Source of the DNA: Prosthecochloris marina
GTDB lineage: Bacteria; Bacteroidota; Chlorobiia; Chlorobiales; Chlorobiaceae
NCBI RefSeq assembly: GCF_003182595.1
Contig: NZ_PDNZ01000002.1
Location: 363,501-427,500, forward strand
DNA length: 64,000 nucleotides
Reading direction: 5' to 3'
Positions 35,836-46,502 of this stretch are shown here, piece by piece. Made by a program: the position numbers and the translations under genes. Each line of letters starts with the position of its first letter. Position 1 is the first letter of the stretch. Under the pieces are notes generated by a model. That model was not told where the DNA came from, searched no databases, and worked only from the letters and a program-made list of their open reading frames with translations.

Positions 35836-36795
35836 ATGAAAGCACAGAAAAGTGTACGAATGTCCGAAGCAGTTAACCACGTAATGGGATTTCATGAATG
35901 GGTTCTTATCGTTTTATTATCAATTCTATGGGGAGGCTCTTTTTTCTTTGTAGGTGTGGCCGTCAAAGACTTCCCACCTTTCACTATAGTACTCTGCCGG
36001 GTGGCCCTCGCATCGGTTATTCTTCTGGTCGTCATATATGTAAAAGGGAATACAATGCCATCATCGCTGGCTTTGTGGGGTGGCTTTATCGTCATGGGTG
36101 CGCTGAACAATTTGATTCCTTTCAGCCTGATTGTCTGGGGACAAACCCATATAGGTAGCGGTCTTGCAAGTATACTAAATGGTACAACACCAATATTTAG
36201 CGTTATCCTTGCCCACTTTCTGACAAAGGAAGAACGACTGACAACGAACCGGATGTCTGGTGTATTGGTCGGCTGGGTAGGTGTCACAGTATTGATCGGA
36301 ATCGATTCACTACGCAACTTTGGTATTGAAATGCTCGGGCAATTTGCCGTTCTTGGAGCCGCTTTTTCATATGCGTATGCGGCAATTTATGGGCGTCGTT
36401 TTAAAGGCCTCAGCCCGCTTGTCGTAGCTACCGGAATGCTGTGTGGTTCTACGATTATGATGACCCCTATGGCGCTGTTTATTGATCAACCATGGCATCT
36501 ATCGCCTAGTGGCTATACAATGATAGCGCTCTTTGGATTGGCTGCTATCAGCACATCGCTGGCTTACATTATCTATTTCAGAATATTGGCCACTGCTGGA
36601 CCGACAAATCTCCTGTTGGTTACCTTATTGATACCCTTAAGTGCCATCTTACTTGGTATCATGGTTTTAGGAGAACGACTGGAATGGAATGCATTTGTTG
36701 GGATGGGCCTGATATTTATTGGCTTGATCGCGATTGATGGACGCTTACTGAAAAGGTTTAAGCGCAAAGAAACGGCTTGGTATTATAAGATATAA
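35836..36795 (+). CDS. DMT superfamily (EamA) exporter
   Basis: A 319-residue transporter with ten predicted helices in two EamA repeats. The first opens with EWVLIVLLSILWGGSFFFVG and the second with LGQFAVLGAAFSYAYAAIYG. A Gly-rich GGGGGATAC site precedes ATG 35836. The C-terminus is basic (LKRFKRKET). Members export amino acids or other small metabolites. It is transcribed divergently from the Ada-like gene, inside the tRNA-bracketed region. Substrate unknown. Confidence 0.88.
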   Translation: MKAQKSVRMSEAVNHVMGFHEWVLIVLLSILWGGSFFFVGVAVKDFPPFTIVLCRVALASVILLVVIYVKGNTMPSSLALWGGFIVMGALNNLIPFSLIVWGQTHIGSGLASILNGTTPIFSVILAHFLTKEERLTTNRMSGVLVGWVGVTVLIGIDSLRNFGIEMLGQFAVLGAAFSYAYAAIYGRRFKGLSPLVVATGMLCGSTIMMTPMALFIDQPWHLSPSGYTMIALFGLAAISTSLAYIIYFRILATAGPTNLLLVTLLIPLSAILLGIMVLGERLEWNAFVGMGLIFIGLIAIDGRLLKRFKRKETAWYYKI

Positions 36796-36962
36796 AAGAA
36801 ATTTTTAATCCCTCAAAAGGACTGGCTATGGAATATTGCCTGTAGTACCCAATCAGAGCAGGACACTACTAACTCCTCAATATACCTGAGATTAATCGAT
36901 TATGGGAAAATTGGAAAGGATGAGCCCGATGGCGTAAGTCGGAGAAGACAGAGCAGAAACGA

Positions 36963-36995
36963 CAAAACCCCGTGGGTTGATCCCCGCGGGGTTTT
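36963..36995. terminator. GC-rich hairpin, probable terminator
   Basis: CAAAACCCCGTGGG pairs with CCCGCGGGGTTTTG across a short loop (one G-T). It has A on the left and T on the right of the stem, so it can work in either direction. It lies downstream of the DMT gene and of the tRNA-Asn copy. Confidence 0.65.
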
Positions 36996-37035
36996 GCGTT
37001 AAATAAGAGCCTCTGATTTCAGCGGATAGAATTTT

Positions 37036-37098
37036 TGCTCCGCGAGTAGGGCTCGAACCTACATCCCGACTTGTCGGGATAACAGCCAGATGCCCTAC
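37036..37098 (-). pseudogene. Truncated tRNA-Asn copy with an inserted palindrome
   Basis: Bases 37036-37063 repeat the tRNA-Asn 3' end (27 of 28 positions). The anticodon-loop side TAACAGCCAGATGC is also kept at 37080-37093. Between them the 3' anticodon stem and variable loop are replaced by the perfect palindrome ATCCCGACTTGTCGGGAT (37063-37080). The D arm and 5' acceptor strand are missing, so it cannot fold as a tRNA. Confidence 0.8.
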
Positions 37099-37108
37099 TG
37101 ATTTTAAA

Positions 37109-37149
37109 TAAAAAAAGGGAGGCATGTTGCTTTTCACAATACCTCCCTT
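37109..37149 (-). terminator. Terminator of tRNA-Asn
   Basis: On the minus strand AAGGGAGG pairs with CCTCCCTT (extended by a weaker inner stem), followed by a T-run. It begins about 10 bases after the tRNA 3' end. Confidence 0.8.
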
Positions 37150-37158
37150 ATCCTTGTG

Positions 37159-37230
37159 CTCCGCGAGTAGGACTCGAACCTACAACCCTCTGGTTAACAG
37201 CCAGATGCTCTACCATTGAGCTATCGCGGA
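37159..37230 (-). tRNA. tRNA-Asn (anticodon GTT)
   Basis: A full cloverleaf of 72 bases. The acceptor TCCGCGA pairs with TCGCGGA, the D stem is GCTC/GAGC, and the anticodon stem TCTGG/CCAGA holds loop CTGTTAA (anticodon GTT). The T arm is GTAGG-TTCGAGT-CCTAC, and the discriminator base is G. CCA is not encoded. Two truncated copies of its 3' end lie on the same strand at lower coordinates. Confidence 0.96.
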
Positions 37231-37418
37231 ATGGCTATGTTTTTCAGTCGCCTCTTTCGAGGGTGAATAATATACACCTCTTTTCAATATTCACAAACCG
37301 AATTTCTGCTATTTCAGCTTAAAAAATCAAAAAAACCGAAGAATACTCTCGTTTTTTTCTTTTTACCGGTAAGATTTTGTAAATTCGGGTTCTTTTATTA
37401 CAAAGGGCACAAGATACG

Positions 37419-37949
37419 ATGAGCAAGGAGAAGGGCGTGATTGAGATACGAATCGCCGGGCTAAGCGAAGGTATATATGAGTATGACTTCACCTGCAAGG
37501 CTTCGGACTTCAAAAACCCTGAACTTGCAGAGCCGGGATTCTGCAATGAAATCGATGTAAAAGTAGTTGCAAATAAAACCGACAACGAAATCATTGTCGA
37601 TATTGTAACGAAAACCGTTGCGGAACTAACCTGCGACATCTGCCTTGCGCCATTAAAAAAAGAAGTAGCCGGAACATACAGGGTATTCTTTGTTTTCGAT
37701 GAACCCGGCAGCAATACGGAGGGTCTTGATGAAAATTTCCGGATACTCGACAGAAACGCATCCGGTCTGGACCTTACTGAAGACGTTCGCGAAACCCTGC
37801 TTCTTTCGAAGCCACTGAAGGTTGTCTGCACAGGTAACCCTGAATGTTCGGTGTATCATGATGATGAACCAGACAGTCCTGAAGATGAGCCGCAAGCAGA
37901 AAGCCCGTGGCAAGAATCGTTGAAAAAACTGAAGAACAAATATCACTAA
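37419..37949 (+). CDS. yceD: DUF177 (YceD) family protein
   Basis: A 176-residue protein of the YceD/DUF177 family, usually encoded just before rpmF as here. The conserved central pattern is TVAELTCDICLAPLKKEVAG with a CxxC, and the C-terminal half is acidic (EDEPQAESPW). Its function relates to 23S rRNA accumulation in some bacteria and plants. It is the first gene of the fatty acid synthesis operon. Confidence 0.9.
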   Translation: MSKEKGVIEIRIAGLSEGIYEYDFTCKASDFKNPELAEPGFCNEIDVKVVANKTDNEIIVDIVTKTVAELTCDICLAPLKKEVAGTYRVFFVFDEPGSNTEGLDENFRILDRNASGLDLTEDVRETLLLSKPLKVVCTGNPECSVYHDDEPDSPEDEPQAESPWQESLKKLKNKYH

Positions 37950-37975
37950 GAATTTTGTAATAAACACTTATTGTT

Positions 37976-38167
37976 ATGGCGACACCTAAATCGAAAGTAT
38001 CAAAGTCAAGACGGGATAAAAGGCGCGCTCAGTTTACTGCTCGTAGTAAAGCTGCAGAAACCGTAGTTTGCCCGAATTGCGGCGAACCAACACTTCCTCA
38101 TCGCGCCTGCCGTCACTGCGGTCATTACCGTGGCAGATCGGTAACAAAAAAATCTTCGAACAGCTGA
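37976..38167 (+). CDS. rpmF: 50S ribosomal protein L32
   Basis: A 63-residue basic protein with the L32 start [18 protein letters not shown] and a zinc ribbon of four Cys (VCPNCGEP and ACRHCGHY). The Cys-bearing form is the zinc-dependent type. It is followed by plsX after 23 bases, the common yceD-rpmF-plsX order. Confidence 0.97.
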   Translation: MATPKSKVSKSRRDKRRAQFTARSKAAETVVCPNCGEPTLPHRACRHCGHYRGRSVTKKSSNS

Positions 38168-38190
38168 GCATAACATAACCGAACTCCAAG

Positions 38191-39216
38191 ATGTTGACAA
38201 TTGCCGTTGACGCAATGGGTGGAGATAACGCTCCGGAATGCGTTGTAGAAGGAACGATAAAGACTCTTCAGGAAGCGGGAAACAGGTTGGAAGTTTTGTT
38301 GATTGGCCAGAAAGAAAAAGTCGAACCTCTGCTCGATCAGTATGACACAAAGCATCTCAACCTGCGGTTCATGCATGCCCCCGAAGTGATCACAATGAGT
38401 GATGTTCCGGCTATTGCCGTCAAAACCAAGCAGAATTCATCACTTGTCAGAGGTCTGATACTATGCAAGGAGAAGAAAGCTGATGGGTTTGTCAGCGCAG
38501 GAAATACCGGGGCGCTCATGGCCGCATCACTGTTTGTTCTCGGACGTATTCCCGGCGTCCTTCGACCTACCATTGCAGCTTATTTTCCAAGACTCTCTCC
38601 CGGCCTGACCAATGTTGTCGATGTCGGAGCGAATGTTGACTGCAAAGCGGAACATCTCGTTCAGTTTGCCGAAATGCTGACCATTTATCAGCGCGACGCC
38701 GCCGGTATGGAAAAACCTGCCACCGGTCTCCTGAATATCGGCGAAGAGGAAAACAAGGGCTCGGACCTTTTGAAACAGACCTATAGCCTCCTCAAGGAAG
38801 CCGATAAAAAAAACAGGATCAACTTCATTGGTAATATAGAAGGAAATGACATCCTCTCATCCAAGGCTTCCGTGATTGTCTGTGATGGCCTTGTCGGCAA
38901 CACCTTGTTGAAGTTCGGGGAAAGCATTCCTCATTTTTTAAGCTCCATATTCAAACCGTCCATCGAAAAACTGGTTGCATCCGGTCAGCTCGATCTGAAA
39001 GCGGCCGAACTCGTCGGCACAGCCTTCAAGGCCATGTTCCTGCCTTTCGATGTTGAAAAGTTCGGTGGGGTACCGTTCCTCGGAGTCGATGGAATTTCGA
39101 TTGTAGGGCATGGACGCTCCTCGGCAAAGGCGATCATGAACATGATTTTTATGGCCGAACACATGATCGACAAAAAGGTAAACCAGCATATTGCCGAAGC
39201 TCTGGCGGAAAAGTGA
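38191..39216 (+). CDS. plsX: Phosphate acyltransferase PlsX
   Basis: A 341-residue enzyme converting acyl-ACP to acyl phosphate for phospholipid synthesis. Typical sequence includes the start [20 protein letters not shown], the [19 protein letters not shown] segment and [20 protein letters not shown]. It sits between rpmF and fabH as in many bacteria, coupling ribosome and membrane synthesis. Confidence 0.96.
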   Translation: MLTIAVDAMGGDNAPECVVEGTIKTLQEAGNRLEVLLIGQKEKVEPLLDQYDTKHLNLRFMHAPEVITMSDVPAIAVKTKQNSSLVRGLILCKEKKADGFVSAGNTGALMAASLFVLGRIPGVLRPTIAAYFPRLSPGLTNVVDVGANVDCKAEHLVQFAEMLTIYQRDAAGMEKPATGLLNIGEEENKGSDLLKQTYSLLKEADKKNRINFIGNIEGNDILSSKASVIVCDGLVGNTLLKFGESIPHFLSSIFKPSIEKLVASGQLDLKAAELVGTAFKAMFLPFDVEKFGGVPFLGVDGISIVGHGRSSAKAIMNMIFMAEHMIDKKVNQHIAEALAEK

Positions 39217-39315
39217 CCGGTATTCGGCAGAACAGCACCAGAGCCTTTGTAATCTATCAAACACTACAGCCTGCATAATCAGGAAGACTTCCTTTAGATT
39301 CTAACGTCAATGTAT

Positions 39316-40302
39316 ATGAAAGCAGTAATCACCGCGACCGCAAAATATCTTCCTGAAAGCGTTTTAAGCAACCATGACCTTGAACAGATACTTGATACCA
39401 GTGATGAATGGATTCGTACCCGGACAGGGATACGTGAGCGACGAATACTGAAAGATCCTGAAAAAGCCACGTCGTTTATGTGCAGCGAGGTTGCTTTGCA
39501 GCTCATCGAAAAAAGGGGTATTTCCGCCGATGAAATTGATCTGATCATTGTAGCGACCATGACTCCCGATATGATGTTTCCCTCGACGGCATGTCTTGTC
39601 CAGAAAAACATTGGCGCCTCGAATGCTTGGGCATTCGATCTTTCGGGCGCTTGCTCCGGCTTTATTTACGCCCTCAACACCGGTGCACAGTTTGTAGCAG
39701 CAGGAACTCATAAAAAAGTTCTGGTTATAGGTGGAGAAAAAATGTCCGCCGTTATGGATTATACCGATCGAACAACCTGCGTTCTTTTCGGTGATGGTGC
39801 CGCAGGAGTCTTGATCGAGCCGGGAACAGATGAAAACTACGGCCTGCTCGATTCCAGGCTCTACTCTGACGGTAGAGGGGGCGCCAACCTCTGTATGCCC
39901 GGTGGAGGAAGTCTAAACCCCACGACACATGAAACCGTAGACCAGAAACTTCATTATTTGCAACAGGATGGACGGCAGGTATTCAAATCAGCAGTTGTTG
40001 CCATGGCAGATGTTGCGACGGAACTCATGACCCGCAACAACCTTACCGCAGAGGATGTAGATTACCTTATACCGCACCAGGCGAATCAGAGAATCATTCA
40101 GGCAACTGCAGAACGCATGGGAATTGACCTGGAACAGGTATCGATCAATATCGACCGTTACGGCAACACTTCAGCGGCAACCATACCAATCTGTATCGCA
40201 GAGCTCCATGAGGAAGGCAAGCTTCAGAGTGGAAACAACCTTATTCTCGTCAGCTTCGGTGCGGGATATACCTGGGGCGGCATTTACATCAAATGGTTAT
40301 AA
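39316..40302 (+). CDS. fabH: 3-oxoacyl-ACP synthase III
   Basis: A 328-residue initiating ketosynthase that condenses acetyl-CoA with malonyl-ACP. The active-site Cys is in [14 protein letters not shown], the His in [13 protein letters not shown] and the Asn in [10 protein letters not shown]. The start at 39316 ([14 protein letters not shown]) fits the family, and the frame also allows 39310. It is in the fab operon, 99 bases after plsX. Confidence 0.96.
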   Translation: MKAVITATAKYLPESVLSNHDLEQILDTSDEWIRTRTGIRERRILKDPEKATSFMCSEVALQLIEKRGISADEIDLIIVATMTPDMMFPSTACLVQKNIGASNAWAFDLSGACSGFIYALNTGAQFVAAGTHKKVLVIGGEKMSAVMDYTDRTTCVLFGDGAAGVLIEPGTDENYGLLDSRLYSDGRGGANLCMPGGGSLNPTTHETVDQKLHYLQQDGRQVFKSAVVAMADVATELMTRNNLTAEDVDYLIPHQANQRIIQATAERMGIDLEQVSINIDRYGNTSAATIPICIAELHEEGKLQSGNNLILVSFGAGYTWGGIYIKWL

Positions 40303-40387
40303 ACCCGGGCCATCTGTGCCTCACTTGTTTTATCCGGTAGAGGATATACATTGTCAAATATATTATTTGTAACAGAGAAAACGTTTC

Positions 40388-41314
40388 ATGAAAGCATTTG
40401 TATTTCCGGGCCAGGGCTCACAGTATTGCGGCATGGCCGAAGATATTTTCCAGCAGTATCCCGAAGCCCGAAACCTGATGGAGCGGGCAAATGAAATTCT
40501 CGGCTACTCCATCACCGACATCATGTTCAACGGCAGCGAGGAGGTTCTTCGTGAGACACGTTATACTCAGCCGGCAATCTTTCTTCACAGCATCTGTGCC
40601 GCCACTCTTCTTAGCAATACAGATGTTGCCATGACTGCAGGTCACAGCCTTGGAGAATATACCGCACTGTGCTTCGCCGGTGCGATGTGTTTTGAAGATG
40701 CCCTCCGAGTTGTCTCAAAACGGGGAGAACTCATGCAGAATGCCGGAACACTCAACCCCGGAACCATGGCGGCAATCATCGGCATGAGCAACGAAGCTCT
40801 CGAAGATCTTCTCGCAGAGACCAGGGCTTCAGGAGTCGTTCAGGCTGCAAACTTCAATTCTCCAGGCCAGATAGTGATTTCCGGAGAGATCGGGGCAGTA
40901 AGAAAAGCTGTCGAGCTCGCTCCGTCAATGGGTGCGAGAATGGCAAAAGAACTTGTTGTTTCAGGAGCGTTCCACTCTCCTCTCATGAAACCCGCTGAAG
41001 AGGAACTGAAAGCGTCTCTTGACGAAATCACCATTAACAATTCCCGCATTCCCGTTTGCATGAATGTTGTAGCACAGCCGATCACAATGGCCGACGAGAT
41101 ACGCAAAAACCTCGTGCTGCAACTGACAAGCTCTGTTCGATGGGCTCAATCGGTTGAAGCAATGATTGCGGGAGGTATAACGTCGTTTATTGAAATCGGT
41201 CCGCAAAAAGTTCTTCAGGGTCTGGTGAAAAGAATCGACCGGTCAGTCACCATCAGTGGCATTGATAATGCGAATCAGGTAGCTCAATGCCTCGCAACGA
41301 AGCAAGAACAGTAA
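40388..41314 (+). CDS. fabD: Malonyl-CoA:ACP transacylase
   Basis: A 308-residue enzyme loading malonyl on ACP. The nucleophile Ser is in [15 protein letters not shown], the N-terminal motif is [17 protein letters not shown], and the catalytic His is in [15 protein letters not shown]. It lies in the usual position between fabH and fabG. Confidence 0.96.
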   Translation: MKAFVFPGQGSQYCGMAEDIFQQYPEARNLMERANEILGYSITDIMFNGSEEVLRETRYTQPAIFLHSICAATLLSNTDVAMTAGHSLGEYTALCFAGAMCFEDALRVVSKRGELMQNAGTLNPGTMAAIIGMSNEALEDLLAETRASGVVQAANFNSPGQIVISGEIGAVRKAVELAPSMGARMAKELVVSGAFHSPLMKPAEEELKASLDEITINNSRIPVCMNVVAQPITMADEIRKNLVLQLTSSVRWAQSVEAMIAGGITSFIEIGPQKVLQGLVKRIDRSVTISGIDNANQVAQCLATKQEQ

Positions 41315-41344
41315 TGACAAGACATAAACAACCGGAAAAAAATT

Positions 41345-42082
41345 ATGTTTGAAGGAAAAAACGCCGTTATCACAGGAGCGGCAAGAGGTATCGGCCAGGC
41401 AATAGCTTTAGACCTTGCCACAAAAGGAGCGAATATTATCATTTGCGACCTGCAGAAGGAATGGCTCGAAGAAACAGCCGCTGCCGTGAAGAAAACCGGC
41501 AGAAAAGTTAGCTGTAAAGAGCTCGACGTCACAAACCACGATACAACACAATCGGTATTCCAGGAGATTGCATCCGAATGCGGAACCATAGACATCCTTG
41601 TCAATAATGCCGGTATAACCCGTGATGGCTTGCTTATGCGTATGAGTGAAGCCGACTGGGATGCCGTGCTTGCGGTGAACCTGAAAGGCACCTTTAACTG
41701 CACCAAGGCCGTTAGCCGAACCATGATGAAACAGCGCTCTGGCGCAATCGTCAATATTGCCTCGATTATCGGTATTGCGGGAAATGTGGGACAAGCGAAC
41801 TACAGCGCTTCGAAAGCAGGTGTCATAGCCTTTACAAAGTCCATAGCCAAAGAACTTGCCTCGAGAAATATCAGAGTTAACGCTGTCGCGCCAGGCTTTA
41901 TCACGTCAAAAATGACCGATGCGCTTTCTGATGACGTTCGTGAAAGCATGCTCAATGCCATTCCTTTGAAACAGTTCGGTACTCAAGAACAGGTTGCCGG
42001 CGTCGTGTCTTTTCTTGCAAGCGACCAAGCGGGCTATATTACAGGTGAAGTCATAAACATCAGCGGTGGCATGGTTATGTGA
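41345..42082 (+). CDS. fabG: 3-oxoacyl-ACP reductase
   Basis: A 245-residue SDR that reduces beta-ketoacyl-ACP with NADPH. Motifs are [30 protein letters not shown], the active-site region [20 protein letters not shown] with YSASKAG, and [14 protein letters not shown]. Its context between fabD and acpP confirms the assignment among the many SDRs. Confidence 0.96.
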   Translation: MFEGKNAVITGAARGIGQAIALDLATKGANIIICDLQKEWLEETAAAVKKTGRKVSCKELDVTNHDTTQSVFQEIASECGTIDILVNNAGITRDGLLMRMSEADWDAVLAVNLKGTFNCTKAVSRTMMKQRSGAIVNIASIIGIAGNVGQANYSASKAGVIAFTKSIAKELASRNIRVNAVAPGFITSKMTDALSDDVRESMLNAIPLKQFGTQEQVAGVVSFLASDQAGYITGEVINISGGMVM

Positions 42083-42182
42083 TTTGGCAGAGGCCACTCT
42101 GATTTGTATATTGCCGGACATTTTTTTAATTGTTTTTAATGAAAACGAATAATTCCAAAACCTAATCTAGAGAGGAAATACA

Positions 42183-42416
42183 ATGAGTGCGGAAATCAAA
42201 GACAAAGTTTACGACATTATCGTAAGCAAAATGGGTGTCAACAAAGATCAGATCAAACTTGAATCAAAGTTTGCCGACGATCTGGGAGCTGATTCACTTG
42301 ACACTGTTGAGCTGATCATGGAGCTTGAAAATGAATTTGACATTCAGATTCCTGATGAAGATGCAGAAAAAATCAGCACTGTACAGCAGGCAATCGACTA
42401 CATCGTCAACAAGTGA
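42183..42416 (+). CDS. acpP: Acyl carrier protein
   Basis: A 77-residue acidic four-helix protein. The phosphopantetheine Ser is in [19 protein letters not shown] purine-rich AGAGAGGAAA precedes the ATG, one of the better ribosome sites of this operon and in keeping with the high amounts needed. The 100-base gap before it could also hold an internal promoter. Confidence 0.98.
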   Translation: MSAEIKDKVYDIIVSKMGVNKDQIKLESKFADDLGADSLDTVELIMELENEFDIQIPDEDAEKISTVQQAIDYIVNK

Positions 42417-42464
42417 CACTCCCTGCAGCAGCGGAATTTACAGGCTTAACATTAAATAATTGAA

Positions 42465-43709
42465 ATGGGTCAGGAACGCAAACGTATTGTCGTAACAGGT
42501 GTCGGAGTAGTATCCCCTCTTGGTTTTTCAACAAAAGAACTATGGGAGTCCTTACACCAGGGAAAAAGCGCTGCCGCACCCATAAGCTATTTTGACACGA
42601 CAGGCTTTTCAACCCGTTTTGCCTGTGAACTTAAAGGGTTCAAAGCCGAGGATTATGTGGATTCGAAATCCGCTTCGAGAATGGACCCTTTCAGCCAGTA
42701 CGCCGTGGTAGCTGCAGAACAGGCCCTGAAAGATTCAGGGCTTGACCTTTCGGCTATAGACCTTGCAAGAATAGGAGTTGTTCACGGTTCAGGAACCGGA
42801 GGGATGACGATCCATGACAAACAGATGCGTGCCTTTCTCGACAGGGGACCCCGCAGGATCAGTCCTTTCTTCATACCGATGCTCATACCCGATATAGCAG
42901 CTGGGCAGATCTCGATGAGAAACAAGCTGATGGGCCCGAATTATGCAACCGCCTCGGCGTGTGCAACATCACTGCATGCAATCATCGATGCGTGGATGCT
43001 CCTGCAGCTCGACATGGCGGATTATATGGTATGTGGTGGTTCGGAAGCCGCCATTACTCCGATGAGCGTAGGCGGGTTCAACGCAGCAAAAGCACTTTCA
43101 ACATTTAACGAGCATCCTGAAAAGGCATCCCGCCCATACGATAAAAACCGCGATGGTTTTGTCATGGGAGAAGGGGCCGGATCGCTGATCCTTGAAACTC
43201 TTGAATCAGCTCAGGCCCGCGGAGCGAAAATTTACGGCGAGCTTGCCGGTGTTGGTGCCTCGGCAGACGCTCATCACCTTACAGCTCCTCATCCTGAAGG
43301 CGCTGGAGCTTTGAACGCGATGAACGGCGCTCTTGACAAAGCAGGCATCACGCCCGATGCGATCGACTACATCAATACTCATGGCACGGCTACACCGCGC
43401 GGTGATATTGCAGAACTCATAGCTATCAAGAAGCTTTTCGGCGAACATGCTTACAAGGTCGGTATCAGCTCCACAAAATCGATGATGGGTCATTTGCTCG
43501 GAGCAGCAGGTGTTGTAGAATCCATCGTCTGTCTTTTGGCTATGGAACATCAGATTGTGCCCCCAACGATCAATATTGAAAATCTTGATCCTGAGGTTGA
43601 TCTGGATGTCACCCCGAACAATCCGAAAGAACGCAAAATCGAATACGTACTTAACAATGGCTTTGGTTTTGGAGGCCACAACGCAACACTGATTTTCAGA
43701 AAAATTTAG
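42465..43709 (+). CDS. fabF: 3-oxoacyl-ACP synthase II
   Basis: A 414-residue elongating ketosynthase. The active-site Cys is in [15 protein letters not shown], and the two histidines are in [13 protein letters not shown] and [12 protein letters not shown]. It follows acpP by 48 bases and precedes rnc by 24 bases, the standard order. Confidence 0.97.
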   Translation: MGQERKRIVVTGVGVVSPLGFSTKELWESLHQGKSAAAPISYFDTTGFSTRFACELKGFKAEDYVDSKSASRMDPFSQYAVVAAEQALKDSGLDLSAIDLARIGVVHGSGTGGMTIHDKQMRAFLDRGPRRISPFFIPMLIPDIAAGQISMRNKLMGPNYATASACATSLHAIIDAWMLLQLDMADYMVCGGSEAAITPMSVGGFNAAKALSTFNEHPEKASRPYDKNRDGFVMGEGAGSLILETLESAQARGAKIYGELAGVGASADAHHLTAPHPEGAGALNAMNGALDKAGITPDAIDYINTHGTATPRGDIAELIAIKKLFGEHAYKVGISSTKSMMGHLLGAAGVVESIVCLLAMEHQIVPPTINIENLDPEVDLDVTPNNPKERKIEYVLNNGFGFGGHNATLIFRKI

Positions 43710-43733
43710 GTCTCTGTAAATCATCTCCTGCTT

Positions 43734-44537
43734 ATGGAGAAGTTCTGGCAAAAACTCGGTTCATTCGCTTTTCATCGCTCTCAAGGTGATGATAAATCCT
43801 GTACCAAAAGCAATACTGAAAACGGTTCTCTAACGATTCAGGACACCACCATAGCCTGGTTCAAGAAGCTTTTGGGATATCCCCCTTCCAATTCCAAAGT
43901 ATATGTCACCGCACTTACCCACAGATCGATAGTTCATGACCAGGCCGAGCCTGCCGATTCCAATCAACGCCTCGAGTTTCTTGGCGATGCCGTCCTCGAT
44001 CTCATCATTTCCGAACACCTGTATACCTGCTTTCCCGACAGCGATGAAGGAAAACTGTCGAGCAATCGGGCAAAAATCGTCAATCGAAAATCGCTTGCCG
44101 GTTTTGCCAGGAAAATATCTCTTTCTGAGCACCTGCTTATCGGAGAATCCGCCGATAAAAGTAAAATATGCTCGAGCGAATCAACGTTAGCAGATGCCTT
44201 CGAGGCACTCATCGGTGCAATTTATCTTGACATGGGCCTTGCTGAAACGAAAAATTTTATCCAGAGACATGTCATCAGCCATGTTGATCTGAAAAAACTC
44301 GATGCCGTCGAACACAACTACAAAAGCCGCCTGATCGAATATACCCAGTCACGGCAGCTTGCGCCGCCGGTCTATGCAGTTGTTTCGGAAGAAGGTGCCG
44401 AACATGAAAAGCTGTTTACCATCGAGGTATCTTGTGACGGCAAACCTTTGGGTAGAGGAACCGCCGGAAGAAAAAAGGATGCCGAGCAGTCTGCAGCAAA
44501 AGAAGCCTTGGCGACGCTCGAAACAGGCACCGGCTGA
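43734..44537 (+). CDS. rnc: Ribonuclease III
   Basis: A 267-residue enzyme cutting double-stranded RNA in rRNA maturation. The catalytic signature is [20 protein letters not shown] with the second acidic site in [15 protein letters not shown]. The C-terminal double-stranded RNA binding domain ends [19 protein letters not shown]. An N-terminal extension of about 35 residues precedes the conserved domain. It is the last gene of the fab operon. Confidence 0.95.
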   Translation: MEKFWQKLGSFAFHRSQGDDKSCTKSNTENGSLTIQDTTIAWFKKLLGYPPSNSKVYVTALTHRSIVHDQAEPADSNQRLEFLGDAVLDLIISEHLYTCFPDSDEGKLSSNRAKIVNRKSLAGFARKISLSEHLLIGESADKSKICSSESTLADAFEALIGAIYLDMGLAETKNFIQRHVISHVDLKKLDAVEHNYKSRLIEYTQSRQLAPPVYAVVSEEGAEHEKLFTIEVSCDGKPLGRGTAGRKKDAEQSAAKEALATLETGTG

Positions 44538-44700
44538 AAACCTTTGTCGGTGTACCCTTCCCGGCTTTTTTTCTGTACAGTTTAAGCATATATTGAATGT
44601 CATCTATATGTTACCCTGGCTGGCGCGTCAAGCGTTCAATGTTGCTCAGGGTTTACAAAGAGTTCATGTACCACCACTCTTTTCAACTTGTATCAGTGCA

Positions 44701-46164
44701 ATGAAAGAAAAACTCATTTTCGATCTTTCCCGAAAAGGACGCCGGGGCGTTTGTTTCGGTACTCCCGATCTACCGTCAAAACCTGTTCAAGAGTTGATTC
44801 CCGAACGCTTTCTACGATCAGAACCTGCAGATCTTCCGGAACTTCCCGAAAGTGAAGTTGTTCGTCATTTCATACGCTTGTCGAACCTCAATTACCATGT
44901 TGATAAAAACATGTACCCGCTCGGCAGTTGTACGATGAAATACAACCCGAAAATCAATGACAGCACCTCAGACCTTCAAGGGTTCACATCAATGCACCCT
45001 TTACAGCCAGAACACACCGCGCAGGGCTCTCTCAGGCTCATGTACGAACTGAGTGAGATGCTGCGGGAAATAGCAGGTATGGCAGCGGTTACCCTCCAGC
45101 CGGCTGCAGGAGCGCATGGTGAATTAACCGGCATTTTTCTGATTAAAAAATACCATGAATCGCTGGGATCCCGGCGAAGTAAACTGCTGGTTGTCGACTC
45201 CGCACACGGGACAAATCCTGCATCGGCAGCAACCGCGAATTACGAAATCGTTTCAGTTAACAGCAACGCCGAAGGCCGAACGGACATTGAAGACTTGAAA
45301 ACAAAACTCACACCGGACGTCGCGGCACTCATGCTCACCAATCCAAACACCCTCGGACTTTTTGAAAACGATATCCTCGCCATTGAAAAGCTGGTCCATG
45401 AAAACGGCAGTCTTTTGTATATGGACGGCGCCAATATGAACGCGCTGATGGGCATCACCAGGCCTGGGGATATGGGCTTTGATATTGTTCATTATAATCT
45501 GCATAAAACGTTTTCAGCACCTCACGGTGGCGGTGGCCCGGGAAGCGGACCGGTCGGTGTTTGCGATAAACTAGTTCCGTTCCTGCCTGTACCGGTTATA
45601 GAAAAAACAGAAAAGAATGGAATCACCGTTTATACCATGAATCCAGACAAGCCTGACAGCATCGGGCGCATGATGAACTTCTATGGCAATTTTGCAGTTC
45701 TTGTTCGCGCCTATACCTACATCAGAATGCTTGGAGCGAATGGCGTGCGCCGGGTTTCCGAAAATGCTATTATCAACGCAAACTACCTTCTTTCCCGGGT
45801 GCTTGAAAAGTTCGAACTTCCCTACCCGAAACCGGTAATGCATGAATTCTGTCTTTCAGGCGACAGACAGAAAAAACAACATAATGTCAGAACCCTCGAT
45901 ATTGCCAAACGGCTTCTCGATTATGGTTTTCATGCCCCGACAATCTACTTTCCCCTCATCGTGAGCGAAGCGCTCATGGTCGAACCTACGGAAACCGAAA
46001 CGCGCGAAACGCTCGATGCTTTTGCCGACGCCCTCTTGGCAATCGCCGACGAAGCAGAAAATGACCCTGATCTCGTCCTTGACGCTCCTGTCAAAACCCC
46101 GGTAAAAAGACTTGACGAAGCCCAGGCATCGAGAAAACTTAACGTTTGCTGTTTCGGCTGTTGA
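44701..46164 (+). CDS. gcvPB: Glycine dehydrogenase (decarboxylating) subunit 2
   Basis: A 487-residue PLP protein, the C-terminal-half subunit of the two-part P protein of the glycine cleavage system. The PLP lysine is in [20 protein letters not shown], and the upstream motif [18 protein letters not shown] is typical. Its partner gcvPA is not in the window. The open frame begins at 44359, but this overlaps rnc. ATG 44701 gives the family N-terminus ([17 protein letters not shown]). Confidence 0.94.
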   Translation: MKEKLIFDLSRKGRRGVCFGTPDLPSKPVQELIPERFLRSEPADLPELPESEVVRHFIRLSNLNYHVDKNMYPLGSCTMKYNPKINDSTSDLQGFTSMHPLQPEHTAQGSLRLMYELSEMLREIAGMAAVTLQPAAGAHGELTGIFLIKKYHESLGSRRSKLLVVDSAHGTNPASAATANYEIVSVNSNAEGRTDIEDLKTKLTPDVAALMLTNPNTLGLFENDILAIEKLVHENGSLLYMDGANMNALMGITRPGDMGFDIVHYNLHKTFSAPHGGGGPGSGPVGVCDKLVPFLPVPVIEKTEKNGITVYTMNPDKPDSIGRMMNFYGNFAVLVRAYTYIRMLGANGVRRVSENAIINANYLLSRVLEKFELPYPKPVMHEFCLSGDRQKKQHNVRTLDIAKRLLDYGFHAPTIYFPLIVSEALMVEPTETETRETLDAFADALLAIADEAENDPDLVLDAPVKTPVKRLDEAQASRKLNVCCFGC

Positions 46165-46216
46165 GCAAGGCAGAATGACAGCATAATCTCCGGTTTTCAT
46201 AATCACAGACACCGAT

Positions 46217-46240
46217 AGGGGCGAAAAATTTTTCGCCCCT
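46217..46240. repeat. Perfect palindrome AGGGGCGAAAAA / TTTTTCGCCCCT
   Basis: A 24-base self-complementary sequence without a loop, extended by one more pair (T/A) on each side. GGGGCGAAAAATTTTTCGCCCC-type repeats are familiar intergenic elements in many bacterial genomes. It lies 53 bases after the gcvPB stop. Confidence 0.8.
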
Positions 46241-46307
46241 ACAGAGCTATACGGTTATCAAGCCTCAATCCCGACTTGTAGGGATATCAAGCACTCATTA
46301 AAACGTA

Positions 46308-46335
46308 TTCGATACCGACCCCTGTCGGTATCGAA
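46308..46335. repeat. Stem-loop TTCGATACCGA / TCGGTATCGAA
   Basis: A perfect 11-base inverted repeat with a 6-base CCCCTG loop. There is no adjacent T-run, so it is more likely part of a dispersed repeat than a terminator. Confidence 0.65.
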
Positions 46336-46502
46336 ATCCAAACGCCGCTCGGCCAGACACACAGGTCTGCCCCTACAAGAATTATTCCATTGTCCCTATT
46401 ACCCGTTACCCTTTTACCAATCTCCCCTCTTTTAACCTAAATGTGACTTCGGAGTATTGACAATTTCGGAATATGGGCGTATACTTTACAAACAACCGAG
46501 CC

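Larger units (their letters stand above)
36796..37158. other. Non-coding region with hairpins and a tRNA pseudogene
   Basis: A 363-base stretch without a gene. It contains a GC-rich hairpin at 36963-36995, a truncated tRNA-Asn copy at 37036-37098 and the terminator of the real tRNA at 37109-37149. An open frame crossing the tRNA copy on the minus strand is an artefact. Confidence 0.75.
46165..46472. other. Intergenic region rich in palindromic repeats
   Basis: A 308-base gap after gcvPB holding a perfect 24-base palindrome (46217-46240), a copy of the ATCCCGACTTGT palindrome (46268-46285) and an 11-base stem-loop (46308-46335). It also has CCCCTACA-type pieces near 46371. No gene is evident. 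One of the hairpins may end the gcvPB transcript. Confidence 0.75.

Noticed and set aside
36892..37137. Minus-strand open frame crossing the tRNA-Asn copy
   Set aside because: The peptide is made by translating the tRNA fragment and a hairpin (PTSRDVGSSPTRGAK is a known tRNA-derived artefact). There is no ribosome site.
44359..44700. N-terminal extension of gcvPB
   Set aside because: It lies in another frame of rnc and is not family-like. The conserved protein starts at 44701.
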